Shown: positions 32,682 to 40,634 of the stretch, piece by piece
How positions within the stretch are numbered: the stretch's first letter is position 1
Layout of the letters: every line of letters begins with the position of its first letter
Assembly: GCF_004295645.1 (NCBI RefSeq)
Contig: NZ_CP034752.1
Coordinates: forward strand, 186,001 to 250,000
From: Limnobaculum zhutongyuii
Lineage (GTDB): Bacteria > Pseudomonadota > Gammaproteobacteria > Enterobacterales > Enterobacteriaceae
DNA: 64,000 nucleotides
Direction: 5' to 3'
Notes under the pieces: model-generated
What the model was told of the DNA's origin: nothing
Databases searched by the model: none
Seen by the model: the letters and a program-made list of their open reading frames with translations, nothing else
Position numbers and translations under genes: made by a program

Positions 32682-33168
32682 AAATATAATCCTCCATTGA
32701 AGGGTAGAGTGGTAATCTGATTACCCGTATTAGCCTCTATTTTTTTAGTTATAGAGGAAGTGGACTGATTTTATCGTTATCGCGCCATACCGAAAAATAA
32801 CGAAAGTATAATTTTGTGTATTCGGTCAAATTATTGCTCTTATGAGTTCGAAAAGTGATAAGTGAAGCAGGTTTCTCTTAGAGTAGAATTCGTTTCAGAT
32901 GAAATGAGTAGTTGCCATAGTAAGAATAAGTAACCACGGGTTTGATCGTTTTTTGCCGTTAATTCGCTAACTGTACTGCCAGATTGACAAAATTTCTGAA
33001 CATTCGCTGTTTATATGGGTCTATGTCTGGACAGCGTTCGATCAGGTAAATACAATCAGGCTGTTGATTTTGGCGTTCCACCGATGGGATGTGCGCGTCT
33101 TGCCGCTAGCGGCTGTTATAAATGTTAGGTTTTCCGCTTTGCGGTTATGTCTATATGAGGACAAAATA
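32682..33168. other. Divergent promoter region glpF / zapB
   Basis: This 487-bp gap has no gene. The sequence at 32773-32810 contains ATCGTTATCG and AATAACGAAAG, which resemble half-sites of the GlpR operator (TTCGTTA / TAACGAA); this is weak evidence. A 12-bp palindrome GCCGCTAGCGGC lies at 33102-33113, 56 bp before zapB. A second short dyad (TTCCGCTTTGCGGTTA) follows it. Confidence 0.4.
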
Positions 33169-33408
33169 ATGTCATTTGAAGTATTCGAAAAACTGGAAGC
33201 TAAGGTCCAACAGGCCATTGATACCATTACCCTGTTGCAGATGGAAATTGAAGAGCTGAAAGAAAAAAATAACTCTTTAACCCGTGAAATTGAAACGTCT
33301 GCTAACGGCCGCGAGTCATTAGTGAACGAAAACGCTCAGTTGAAGCAAGAACAACAAGCCTGGCAGGAGCGTTTACGTCTTCTGTTGGGTAAAATGGATG
33401 AAGTTTAA
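33169..33408 (+). CDS. zapB: Cell-division protein ZapB
   Basis: A 79-residue protein that is one coiled coil throughout (FEVFEKLEAKVQQAIDTIT, LLQMEIEELKEKNN and so on), ending in LLGKMDEV as in E. coli. ZapB bundles at the division ring through ZapA and helps align it with the terminus region. The ATG at 33169 has GAGGACAAAATA before it; the frame open further upstream is not used. Confidence 0.97.
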   Translation: MSFEVFEKLEAKVQQAIDTITLLQMEIEELKEKNNSLTREIETSANGRESLVNENAQLKQEQQAWQERLRLLLGKMDEV

Positions 33409-33433
33409 TCGTTGTAACGGTTAGCCATCAGAC

Positions 33434-33465
33434 AATAAAAACGCCGCTTATGCGGCGTTTTTATT
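33434..33465. terminator. Bidirectional terminator zapB / araC-type gene
   Basis: AATAAAAACGCCGC pairs with GCGGCGTTTTTATT (14 pairs, loop TTAT) between two convergent genes. Confidence 0.93.
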
Positions 33466-33484
33466 AAGATTTTTTCATTGAATA

Positions 33485-34354
33485 TCACTTAAGCGGTAAA
33501 TAAATATCCGTCAGTAATTCATGCTCTGCCACTTCATGTACAAAATTGAAGTAATGGAAGTAGAGCGGAAAATCACGTAGCTCCTCGCCACTGGCGGGCA
33601 GCCATTCACTGTATAAACGACGAGCGCTCTCGGTCAGGGTTTGGTGTGAGCCTTGATGGCGTGCCACGGCACATCGTCCGCCGGGTATCAGGCCATTGAC
33701 TACGCCAAATGGATTATCTTCGGGGATAGGTGCGTTTACCGAGCCGCTAATATCAAAGCGAAACTCTTCAGCCGCTGTTGTCTCCGGATCGTGAAAGGCA
33801 ATACCATAAGTTTGACTGGTGCATACCGGCGATAGTCCGGTGCTTTTACGCCATTCAATAAAGTGTGTAGCCGTTGCATTGATCAAGTCCGGGCTACCCC
33901 GGTGGGTCAACATGGCAATCGGCGTATCAGGAAAACTGACTATCTTCACTTCCATGGTTTGGGTCCTTATATATTTTTGCTCAGGAATGCGCTGATGCCA
34001 GTCAAGCCAGTCAGGTTGCTGTCGAAACTGGCTGGGTGTTTTTCCCAGCGCTTGCTTGAAGGCGCGACTAAATGATTCGGGGTTTTGAAATCCGGCATCA
34101 AGTGCAATATCGATGATTTTTTCCAGCGGGTTAAAGGCCAACCGGTACGATGCACGCCTGATTCGCATCCACTGAATATAACGACCTATCGGCATTCCAC
34201 AATAAGTGGTGAATTGCCGGTGAAAATGAAAAGGTGAAAAATGGGCAATTTCACTCAGTAACTCAACGGTCAGTGGGTCATCCAGGTGTTGTTCAATATA
34301 GCTGAACACCTTATTAAAGCGCCTGGCATAGGCATCGGTTTTGTCATCGAACAT
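33485..34354 (-). CDS. AraC-family regulator with GyrI-like effector-binding domain
   Basis: Protein of 289 residues. Residues 5-110 contain the double AraC helix-turn-helix (HFSPFHFHRQFTTYCG and NPESFSRAFKQALGKTPSQFRQ). Residues 125-289 match the GyrI/Rob-type small-molecule-binding domain (VKIVSFPDTPIAMLTHRGSPD to LLTDIYLPL). Such proteins sense amphipathic compounds or regulate drug resistance. I place the start at 34354 because GGAGG stands five bases before; two in-frame ATGs further up lack this. It stands alone between zapB and rraA. Target unknown. Confidence 0.87.
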   Translation of the reverse strand: MFDDKTDAYARRFNKVFSYIEQHLDDPLTVELLSEIAHFSPFHFHRQFTTYCGMPIGRYIQWMRIRRASYRLAFNPLEKIIDIALDAGFQNPESFSRAFKQALGKTPSQFRQQPDWLDWHQRIPEQKYIRTQTMEVKIVSFPDTPIAMLTHRGSPDLINATATHFIEWRKSTGLSPVCTSQTYGIAFHDPETTAAEEFRFDISGSVNAPIPEDNPFGVVNGLIPGGRCAVARHQGSHQTLTESARRLYSEWLPASGEELRDFPLYFHYFNFVHEVAEHELLTDIYLPLK

Positions 34355-34577
34355 TACATCCTCCATGTTCAATACTTTGGCAGAAAACCGTCGGCACAGC
34401 CTGACCGATCTTGCTGAGATGCAGAGTGATGATAAATATTATGTGGGAATATCGGGCAGGAGGAAAATTAAGTTCAAACTAAAACAGCGGACAGGCGGTT
34501 GATGTTATCTGAAACCGTTGCTGCCCGGGGTCTGTTTCAAAAATAGCGGAAACCTGAATGTCTCCGCGTATCATGGC

Positions 34578-35063
34578 TTATTCGATGTCCAGTGCTTCTT
34601 CTGACAGAATGATACCGGTATTGTCGGCATACAGATGGTCGCCGGAGAAAAAGGTCACGCCACCAAAGTTTACGCGAATATCGCTTTCGCCGATGTTTTG
34701 TGAGTCAGCGCAAACCGGGATAGCCGCTAAAGCCTGAATGCCAATATCCAGCTCTTCCAGTTCATCGACCTGACGAACAGCGCCGTAAACGACTAAGCCT
34801 TCCCACTCGTTTTGAACGGCAAGACGGGCTAACTCGGCATCGATCAGTGCACGACGAACGGAACCGCCGCCGTCGATCAGCAATACGCGACCCTGACCAT
34901 TCTCTTCCAATAGCTCATACAGCAGCCCATTGTCTTCGAAGCATTTAACCGTGGTGATTTGACCACCAAAAGAGGGGCGTCCGCCAAAGTTAGAGAACAG
35001 GGGTTCTACAACGTTGACTTCTTCATGATAGATGTCACATAACTCGGAAGTATCATATTTCAT
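34578..35063 (-). CDS. rraA: Regulator of ribonuclease E activity A
   Basis: Protein of 161 residues, the same length as in E. coli and nearly collinear (MKYDTSELCDIYHEEVNVVEPLFS to FFSGDHLYADNTGIILSEEALDIE). It binds RNase E and inhibits RNA decay. The family N-terminus fixes the start at 35063 although the frame extends 13 codons upstream; the ribosome site there is weak. It lies 151 bp downstream of menA on the same strand. Confidence 0.95.
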   Translation of the reverse strand: MKYDTSELCDIYHEEVNVVEPLFSNFGGRPSFGGQITTVKCFEDNGLLYELLEENGQGRVLLIDGGGSVRRALIDAELARLAVQNEWEGLVVYGAVRQVDELEELDIGIQALAAIPVCADSQNIGESDIRVNFGGVTFFSGDHLYADNTGIILSEEALDIE

Positions 35064-35214
35064 AAGATCGTCGCCTGTTTCCGTTGGTTCATTTTTCGCC
35101 ATGAATAATCAGTATATCCTGATTTTTACAAGGATAGCAAAATCATCCTGGTATTGAAGCCGCCGGAGCGGCTTACGCAATAGGGATAATGATAAAAATG
35201 ATTGATGAGCAGAG

Positions 35215-36132
35215 TTAGCTAAGTACTACACCAATAGCAAACAGAATATTGGTCAGTAATGCACCCTTAACCATCTGCTCCAGCATGGGGCGCATTGCCA
35301 CTGCCGTTGGTTCATGCAATACATACATGGCGTGACGGTAAAGTAGCGGTACCGCCAGAATAAATAACCAGCCACTCCAACTGCGTAAATCAAACAGGGC
35401 GAACAGAACCAGACACAAAAGTGCGCCGGCCAGTAACATAAAGTGATAGCGACGGCCCCATAGTGGGCCTAAGCGTACTGCAAGCGTGTTTTTACCGTTC
35501 ATGCGGTCATTGTCGATATCACGTAAATTGTTGATATTCAAAACAGCGGTTGCCAATAAACCACAGGCAGTCGCTGGTAGCATGACCACAGTATCGAAGG
35601 TTCCGGCCTGTAGATAATAGGTACCGGCAACGCTTAACCAGCCAAAGAAAATCAGGACAGAAATATCCCCCAGTCCCATATAGCCATATGGCTTGCGGCC
35701 AACGGTATAGGTGATGGAGGCAACAATAGCCAGTAAGCCCAGTCCTAAAAAGCCAATGATATCTTCTGGCTTTTTACAGGCCAGAGCGATAAGCACGATG
35801 CCGGAGGCGATAGTAAGAATAATCACAATAATCAGGGCCCGCTTCATTTGAGCCTGATTAATCAGCCCTTTTTGCATACCCCGGTTAGGACCGATGCGTG
35901 TTTCTGTATCGCTGCCTTTTATCGCATCCCCATAGTCATTCGCCAGATTTGATAAAATTTGTAGCATTGCCGCAGTCAGCAGCGCCATCAGCGCAATATC
36001 CAACTGAAAATGGTGCATCCAGGCAGCCAGCGCAGAACCGGTAACAATCGATGCTAATGCCAGAGGCAATGTCCGGGGGCGCAGACTTTCAATCCAGGCT
36101 GCTGTTTTACTTGTTGAGTGAGTTTGGCTCAT
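35215..36132 (-). CDS. menA: 1,4-dihydroxy-2-naphthoate polyprenyltransferase
   Basis: Protein of 305 residues, UbiA superfamily, with about nine membrane segments. The two Asp-rich magnesium/diphosphate motifs are NLANDYGD and NNLRDIDND. It attaches the polyprenyl chain in menaquinone synthesis at the inner membrane. The order rraA-menA-hslU-hslV-ftsN is the enterobacterial one. A hairpin at 36281 separates it from hslU. Confidence 0.96.
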   Translation of the reverse strand: MSQTHSTSKTAAWIESLRPRTLPLALASIVTGSALAAWMHHFQLDIALMALLTAAMLQILSNLANDYGDAIKGSDTETRIGPNRGMQKGLINQAQMKRALIIVIILTIASGIVLIALACKKPEDIIGFLGLGLLAIVASITYTVGRKPYGYMGLGDISVLIFFGWLSVAGTYYLQAGTFDTVVMLPATACGLLATAVLNINNLRDIDNDRMNGKNTLAVRLGPLWGRRYHFMLLAGALLCLVLFALFDLRSWSGWLFILAVPLLYRHAMYVLHEPTAVAMRPMLEQMVKGALLTNILFAIGVVLS

Positions 36133-36280
36133 GTTTTAGTTTTAATTTAGTAACTTTTAATTTAAGAATAATTTCATAGCGGGCAGATCGGCTAGCCGCT
36201 AACTATACGCGTATTATAGAGAATTTAACGAGAGTTTGCTTTGATTCTGGGATAAAACCAAGCGAATACTAAGGGATAAG

Positions 36281-36308
36281 TTTACGGGAGGCTAGTGCCT
36301 CCCGTAAA
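36281..36308 (-). terminator. Hairpin downstream of hslVU
   Basis: TTTACGGGAGGC pairs with GCCTCCCGTAAA (12 pairs, loop TAGT), 32 bp after the hslU stop. T-run poor, so it may be a leaky terminator or an mRNA-end stabiliser. Confidence 0.65.
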
Positions 36309-36339
36309 TACGACTGATTGAGTAGAGCAATAAAAAACG

Positions 36340-37671
36340 TTACAGAATGAAACGGCTTAAATCTTCATCATCAACTAATTCATCCAGATGACGACGAACG
36401 TACTCTGCATCAATATCAATGCTGGTGCCGTTGCTCTCACTGGCATCATAGGAGATATCTTCCATTAAACGCTCTAAAACGGTATGTAAACGACGGGCAC
36501 CAATGTTTTCTGTGCGTTCGTTAACCTGCCATGCCGCTTCCGCAATACGGCGAATACCGTCTGCCTGGAAGTTGATAGTTACCCCTTCCGTTGCCATTAA
36601 CGCTTTGTACTGCTCGGTTAATGATGCGCTTGGTTCCGTCAGGATACGTTCAAAATCTTCGGTGGTCAGGGCTTGTAGCTCGACACGAATAGGTAAACGA
36701 CCCTGTAATTCCGGGATCAGATCCGAAGGACTGGCGGTCTGGAAGGCACCGGAAGCAATAAACAGTATGTGGTCAGTTTTAACCATGCCGTGTTTAGTGG
36801 ATACGGTACAACCTTCTACCAGCGGCAGTAAGTCACGCTGAACCCCTTCGCGGGATACATCCGGGCCGGAAACTTCGCCGCGCTTACAGATTTTGTCAAT
36901 CTCATCGATAAACACGATACCGTGCTGTTCTACGGCATCAATGGCTTGTTGCTTCAGCTCTTCCGGATTGATTAACTTGCTGGCTTCTTCTTCAATCAGC
37001 AACTTAAAGGCGTCTTTGATCTTCATCTTGCGCGGCTTTTGCTTTTGGCCACCCAGATTCTGGAACATCGACTGGAGCTGATTGGTCATCTCTTCCATGC
37101 CCGGAGGTGCCATGATCTCTACACCCATGGACATCGACGCCAGCTCAATTTCGATCTCTTTATCATCCAACTGACCTTCACGCAGCTTTTTGCGGAATGC
37201 CTGGCGAGCCGTAGAGCTGTCAGAACTGTTTTCAGTCTGGCCCCAGTTGTCACGTGCTGGTGGAATTAAGACGTCAAGAATGCGTTCTTCTGCCAGCTCT
37301 TCAGCACGAAAACGCATTTTCTCAACGGATTGCTGACGCACCATTTTGATGGCGGCATCGGTTAAATCACGAATGATGGAGTCAACTTCTTTCCCTACGT
37401 AGCCCACTTCGGTGAACTTGGTGGCTTCGACTTTGATAAATGGTGCATTGGCCAGTTTAGCCAGACGGCGGGCAATTTCAGTTTTACCGACCCCGGTAGG
37501 GCCGATCATTAAAATATTTTTAGGCGTGACTTCATGACGTAATACTTCATCAAGCTGCATACGACGCCAGCGGTTACGCAGAGCAATGGCCACTGCACGC
37601 TTGGCTTTGTTCTGACCGATGATATAGCTGTCAAGTTCACTGACGATTTCGCGAGGGGTCATTTCAGACAT
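36340..37671 (-). CDS. hslU: ATPase subunit of the HslVU protease
   Basis: Protein of 443 residues, the E. coli length. Walker A is GPTGVGKTE, Walker B is IVFIDEIDKI, and the end DLSRFIL is the tail that docks into HslV. It unfolds proteins and feeds them to HslV. Two adjacent ATGs (37674 and 37671) follow AAGGACCGTA; the second gives the family N-terminus MSEMTPREIV. It lies 11 bp after hslV and is transcribed with it from the sigma-32 promoter at 38277. Confidence 0.98.
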   Translation of the reverse strand: MSEMTPREIVSELDSYIIGQNKAKRAVAIALRNRWRRMQLDEVLRHEVTPKNILMIGPTGVGKTEIARRLAKLANAPFIKVEATKFTEVGYVGKEVDSIIRDLTDAAIKMVRQQSVEKMRFRAEELAEERILDVLIPPARDNWGQTENSSDSSTARQAFRKKLREGQLDDKEIEIELASMSMGVEIMAPPGMEEMTNQLQSMFQNLGGQKQKPRKMKIKDAFKLLIEEEASKLINPEELKQQAIDAVEQHGIVFIDEIDKICKRGEVSGPDVSREGVQRDLLPLVEGCTVSTKHGMVKTDHILFIASGAFQTASPSDLIPELQGRLPIRVELQALTTEDFERILTEPSASLTEQYKALMATEGVTINFQADGIRRIAEAAWQVNERTENIGARRLHTVLERLMEDISYDASESNGTSIDIDAEYVRRHLDELVDDEDLSRFIL

Positions 37672-37682
37672 CATTACGGTCC

Positions 37683-38213
37683 TTATTCTTTAGCTTTTAA
37701 TTCTTCGATGGTTTGGAAACGGTTGGTGTAAATACAGATATCACCGGCAATAGACAGAGATTTCTCCACGATATCTCTGGCGTTCATATCGGTATTTTCC
37801 AACAGTGCTCTGGCGGCAGATTGGGCATAAGGGCCACCAGAACCAATGGCAATCAAATCGTTTTCTGGCTGAACTACATCACCGTTACCGGTGATGATCA
37901 GAGAAGCGGTTTCATCGGCTACTGCCAACAGCGCTTCTAACCGACGCAACATACGGTCGGTTCGCCAGTCTTTTGCCAGCTCAACGGCGGCTTTAGTCAG
38001 ATGCCCTTGATGCATCTCCAGCTTGCGCTCAAAGCGTTCAAACAGGGTGAAGGCATCTGCGGTGCCACCGGCAAAACCAGCAATCACTTTGTCGTTATAC
38101 AGGCGGCGAACTTTGCGGGCATTACCTTTCATTACGGTGTTACCCAGAGTTACCTGACCATCACCCCCAATTACTACATGACCGTTGCGGCGAACGCTTA
38201 CAATTGTTGTCAC
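37683..38213 (-). CDS. hslV: Peptidase subunit of the HslVU protease
   Basis: Protein of 176 residues of the proteasome beta family. After Met removal the N-terminal Thr (TTIVSVRR) is the nucleophile, with GGDGQVTLG following. The start codon is GTG at 38213, the only one that leaves Thr at position 2; E. coli hslV also begins with GTG. Heat-shock control is supported by the promoter upstream. Confidence 0.98.
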   Translation of the reverse strand: MTTIVSVRRNGHVVIGGDGQVTLGNTVMKGNARKVRRLYNDKVIAGFAGGTADAFTLFERFERKLEMHQGHLTKAAVELAKDWRTDRMLRRLEALLAVADETASLIITGNGDVVQPENDLIAIGSGGPYAQSAARALLENTDMNARDIVEKSLSIAGDICIYTNRFQTIEELKAKE

Positions 38214-38276
38214 GTGCAGATCCTCATTAGCTGATAAGAGCAGCCTTACATCAGAGGCAAGGCATAATTGGTATTT

Positions 38277-38305
38277 AGATGGGGGGATGGCGTCAGGTTT
38301 TCAAC
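38277..38305 (-). promoter_or_regulatory. Sigma-32 heat-shock promoter of hslVU
   Basis: On the minus strand: -35 element GTTGAAA (38305-38299), 14-bp spacer, -10 element CCCCATCT (38284-38277). This matches the sigma-32 consensus CTTGAAA-N(11-16)-CCCCATNT in all but the first base. It ends 63 bp upstream of the hslV GTG. Confidence 0.88.
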
Positions 38306-38352
38306 CCTGCAGAAGTAAAATATTCAGGAGGCAATCAGGGTGATAAATAACA

Positions 38353-38378
38353 ATCGGGCTGCCATAAGGTAGCCCGAT
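38353..38378 (-). terminator. Terminator of ftsN
   Basis: ATCGGGCTGCC pairs with GGTAGCCCGAT (11 pairs with one G-T, loop ATAA), 31 bp after the ftsN stop, followed on the minus strand by TGTTATTTAT. Confidence 0.7.
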
Positions 38379-38409
38379 ATGAGGAATAAACATTATAAAT
38401 TACAGTTAA

Positions 38410-39255
38410 TTACTTTCCTGAAGCTACCGGAATACAACTGCTTACTCCATTACTTTTTAACCGTTGTAAAGTTTTGTCTGCGGCTTCACGATTGTTATAA
38501 GGACCGAGGATGACCCGATTCCAACCATCGCTGGTGCTGATTCGGCTTTCAATACCGGAAAATGCCAGATTAACTTTCACTGACTCGGCCTGATCCAGAG
38601 CTTTGAATGAACCACACTGGATGATCCAGCGTTGGCTTTGTGCCTGAGCAGCAGTCTGACTGGTGGTTTTTGGCGTTGACGTCACCGGTGGTGGCGTCTG
38701 GGTTTGTGTTGACGCTGGCGGATTGGTTTTCTTTGGTGGCGCCTGGGTTTGCGTCTGAGCCGGTGTCTGAGTATTGGTCGCAGCCGTGTTATTTAACGCC
38801 GGTTTAGTTCCGCCATCACGAGCAGTAGACGGACGCCCACTGGCATCGACGCCAGAAAGTTGAATCGGAGGCTTTTGCATATCGGCCTGAATTTGGTCCA
38901 GCATTCTTTTTTGTTCAGCCGTTAGTGGTGTCTGAGTATTCGTTTTAGGCTGGCCGGTTGAATTAGGCGAATTGGTAACCTGACGGTTTTCCAGCTCTTT
39001 TATGTAGCTCCAACGCTCTTCCGGTTTTGGTGGTAAGCCATTGCCTGGTTTTACCGGCGGTGTTCCGGCAGCAGGTGTTGCTTCAGGCTTATGCTGGGTA
39101 ATATAGTAAAGGCCTCCGCCAAATACGACCAATACGGCGAGGGCAAGCACAATCATCAGCTTGGATGCGCCGCCTGATGAGCTTTTTTTCTTTCTGCTAT
39201 TTTTTTTACTCCGCGTCCCCGATCGGCTACGGCTTACATAATCTCGTTGTGCCAC
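38410..39255 (-). CDS. ftsN: Cell-division protein FtsN
   Basis: Protein of 281 residues. The cytoplasmic tail MAQRDYVSRS with a very basic stretch is followed by one membrane helix (residues 33-53), a periplasmic linker rich in Pro, Thr and Gln, and a C-terminal SPOR domain (RWIIQCGSFKALDQAESVKVNL to SSCIPVASGK) with its two Cys. It is the late divisome activator that binds denuded glycan strands. The start is GTG at 39255, as in E. coli. The TQTQ/PPPVT linker is low-complexity and longer than strictly needed. Confidence 0.95.
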   Translation of the reverse strand: MAQRDYVSRSRSGTRSKKNSRKKKSSSGGASKLMIVLALAVLVVFGGGLYYITQHKPEATPAAGTPPVKPGNGLPPKPEERWSYIKELENRQVTNSPNSTGQPKTNTQTPLTAEQKRMLDQIQADMQKPPIQLSGVDASGRPSTARDGGTKPALNNTAATNTQTPAQTQTQAPPKKTNPPASTQTQTPPPVTSTPKTTSQTAAQAQSQRWIIQCGSFKALDQAESVKVNLAFSGIESRISTSDGWNRVILGPYNNREAADKTLQRLKSNGVSSCIPVASGK

Positions 39256-39330
39256 TATGACTTCACTACGTTTGTTTTTAGAAAAAGATGAAAAGAGAAC
39301 CGTTATAGTACGTAATATGCGGTACTTTGG

Positions 39331-40353
39331 CTAGTTATGTGGTTTCGCCGTACTGGCGCGAACAATCAATTCGCTGTCGAGCAGGACGGATCCACCCTTG
39401 GTTTCGCTACCCTGTAGCAGCTCGAGCAGCATCAGTACTGCCTGTCTGCCAATTTTATACCGGGGTTGTGCTACGGTAGTTAGTGGCGGATCGACATATT
39501 GTGCCAGAGCAATATCATCAAATCCAACGATAGACAGCTGTTCCGGAATACGGATCCCCATCTTTTTTGCCTGAGAAATGGCGCCAATTGCCACAATATC
39601 ACTATGGCAGAATATGGCGCTGGGCGGCTGAGGCAATGCCATTAGCTGAGTGAGGGCATCCGCTCCGGTCTCAAAACTGAGAGGGCCTGAGGTGATATAA
39701 CACTTTTCTACCGCAATTCCCCCCCGTTGTAACGCCTGAACGTAACCCTGCCGACGATAATGGCTAAGGTGCAAATGGTCAGGGCCTGAAATGCAGGCAA
39801 TACGGCGGTGCCCCAATCGTTGTAAGTAGTTCACCGCATTAAACGCGGCAGTCAGATTATCAATATGAATGGTAGGTAATTTCAGCTCAGGCAGATATTC
39901 ATTGGCCATCACCATGGGGGGTAATGGATGGTTGGTTTCATCGTGTCTTTCAAATGGAAAATTGGCTCCCAGCAGAATAACGCCGTTAACCTGATGCAAT
40001 ATCGTTGATAACGAAATGGGTTCTATAGGCTGCTGGCGATTATCCAGAAACAGAACAATATAGCCATAATCAGCTGCGGTTTGCTGAATACCTTGCATCA
40101 CATCGGTAAAGAAAGGGTCGGTGATATCCAGTGCCATAGCCAGTAATATTTTGGATTCTCCCTGTTTCTGGCCTTTAGCCAGCGCGTAAGGAACATATCC
40201 CGTTTGCTTAATGGCTTTTTCTATTCTGTCCTTGGTTTGCCAGGAGACCTTTTCCGGCATCATCAATGCCCTGGAGACAGTGGCTGTTGATACGCCAGCC
40301 AAATCGGCGACATCTTTCATCGTCACCTGTGCCGGGGATTTATTCTGTTCCAA
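39331..40353 (-). CDS. cytR: LacI-family repressor CytR
   Basis: Protein of 340 residues, collinear with E. coli CytR. HTH: MKDVADLAGVSTATVSRALMMPEKVS (residues 12-37); effector domain with LPTIHIDNLTAAFNAVNYL and FCHSDIVAIGAISQAKKMG. It represses nucleoside uptake and catabolism genes with CRP. The start appears to be TTG at 40353 with GGGAGG ten bases upstream; an in-frame stop lies 11 codons above and no ATG comes before residue 12. Its position between ftsN and priA is the conserved one. Confidence 0.92.
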   Translation of the reverse strand: MEQNKSPAQVTMKDVADLAGVSTATVSRALMMPEKVSWQTKDRIEKAIKQTGYVPYALAKGQKQGESKILLAMALDITDPFFTDVMQGIQQTAADYGYIVLFLDNRQQPIEPISLSTILHQVNGVILLGANFPFERHDETNHPLPPMVMANEYLPELKLPTIHIDNLTAAFNAVNYLQRLGHRRIACISGPDHLHLSHYRRQGYVQALQRGGIAVEKCYITSGPLSFETGADALTQLMALPQPPSAIFCHSDIVAIGAISQAKKMGIRIPEQLSIVGFDDIALAQYVDPPLTTVAQPRYKIGRQAVLMLLELLQGSETKGGSVLLDSELIVRASTAKPHN

Positions 40354-40634
40354 AGAGGGGATCCTCCCAAATGGCGATATGCCCTATGCATATATTAGGA
40401 TATAGCCTGTTATTCTCCCTGATATTTATTCTTTCGTTTTTCAGAGGAAATAGTAAATCAAGCGCAGCAATATACCCCTGCCTGAACGCAGATCGATGAC
40501 CTGATGTTAATCTGACTGTCTCAATGAATAAATAGTTGGGACCTATCGTTTATGGCAACAGTTTTATGCTATTCCGCTACTAATTTGTATGTTGTGAATC
40601 AACTTTTTAGAGCCAGTTCTCAATAATGTGATCT

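Noticed and set aside
35157..35174. Hairpin AAGCCGC-CGGA-GCGGCTT between menA and rraA as a terminator
   Set aside because: Short stem with no T-run on the minus strand; menA and rraA could be co-transcribed.
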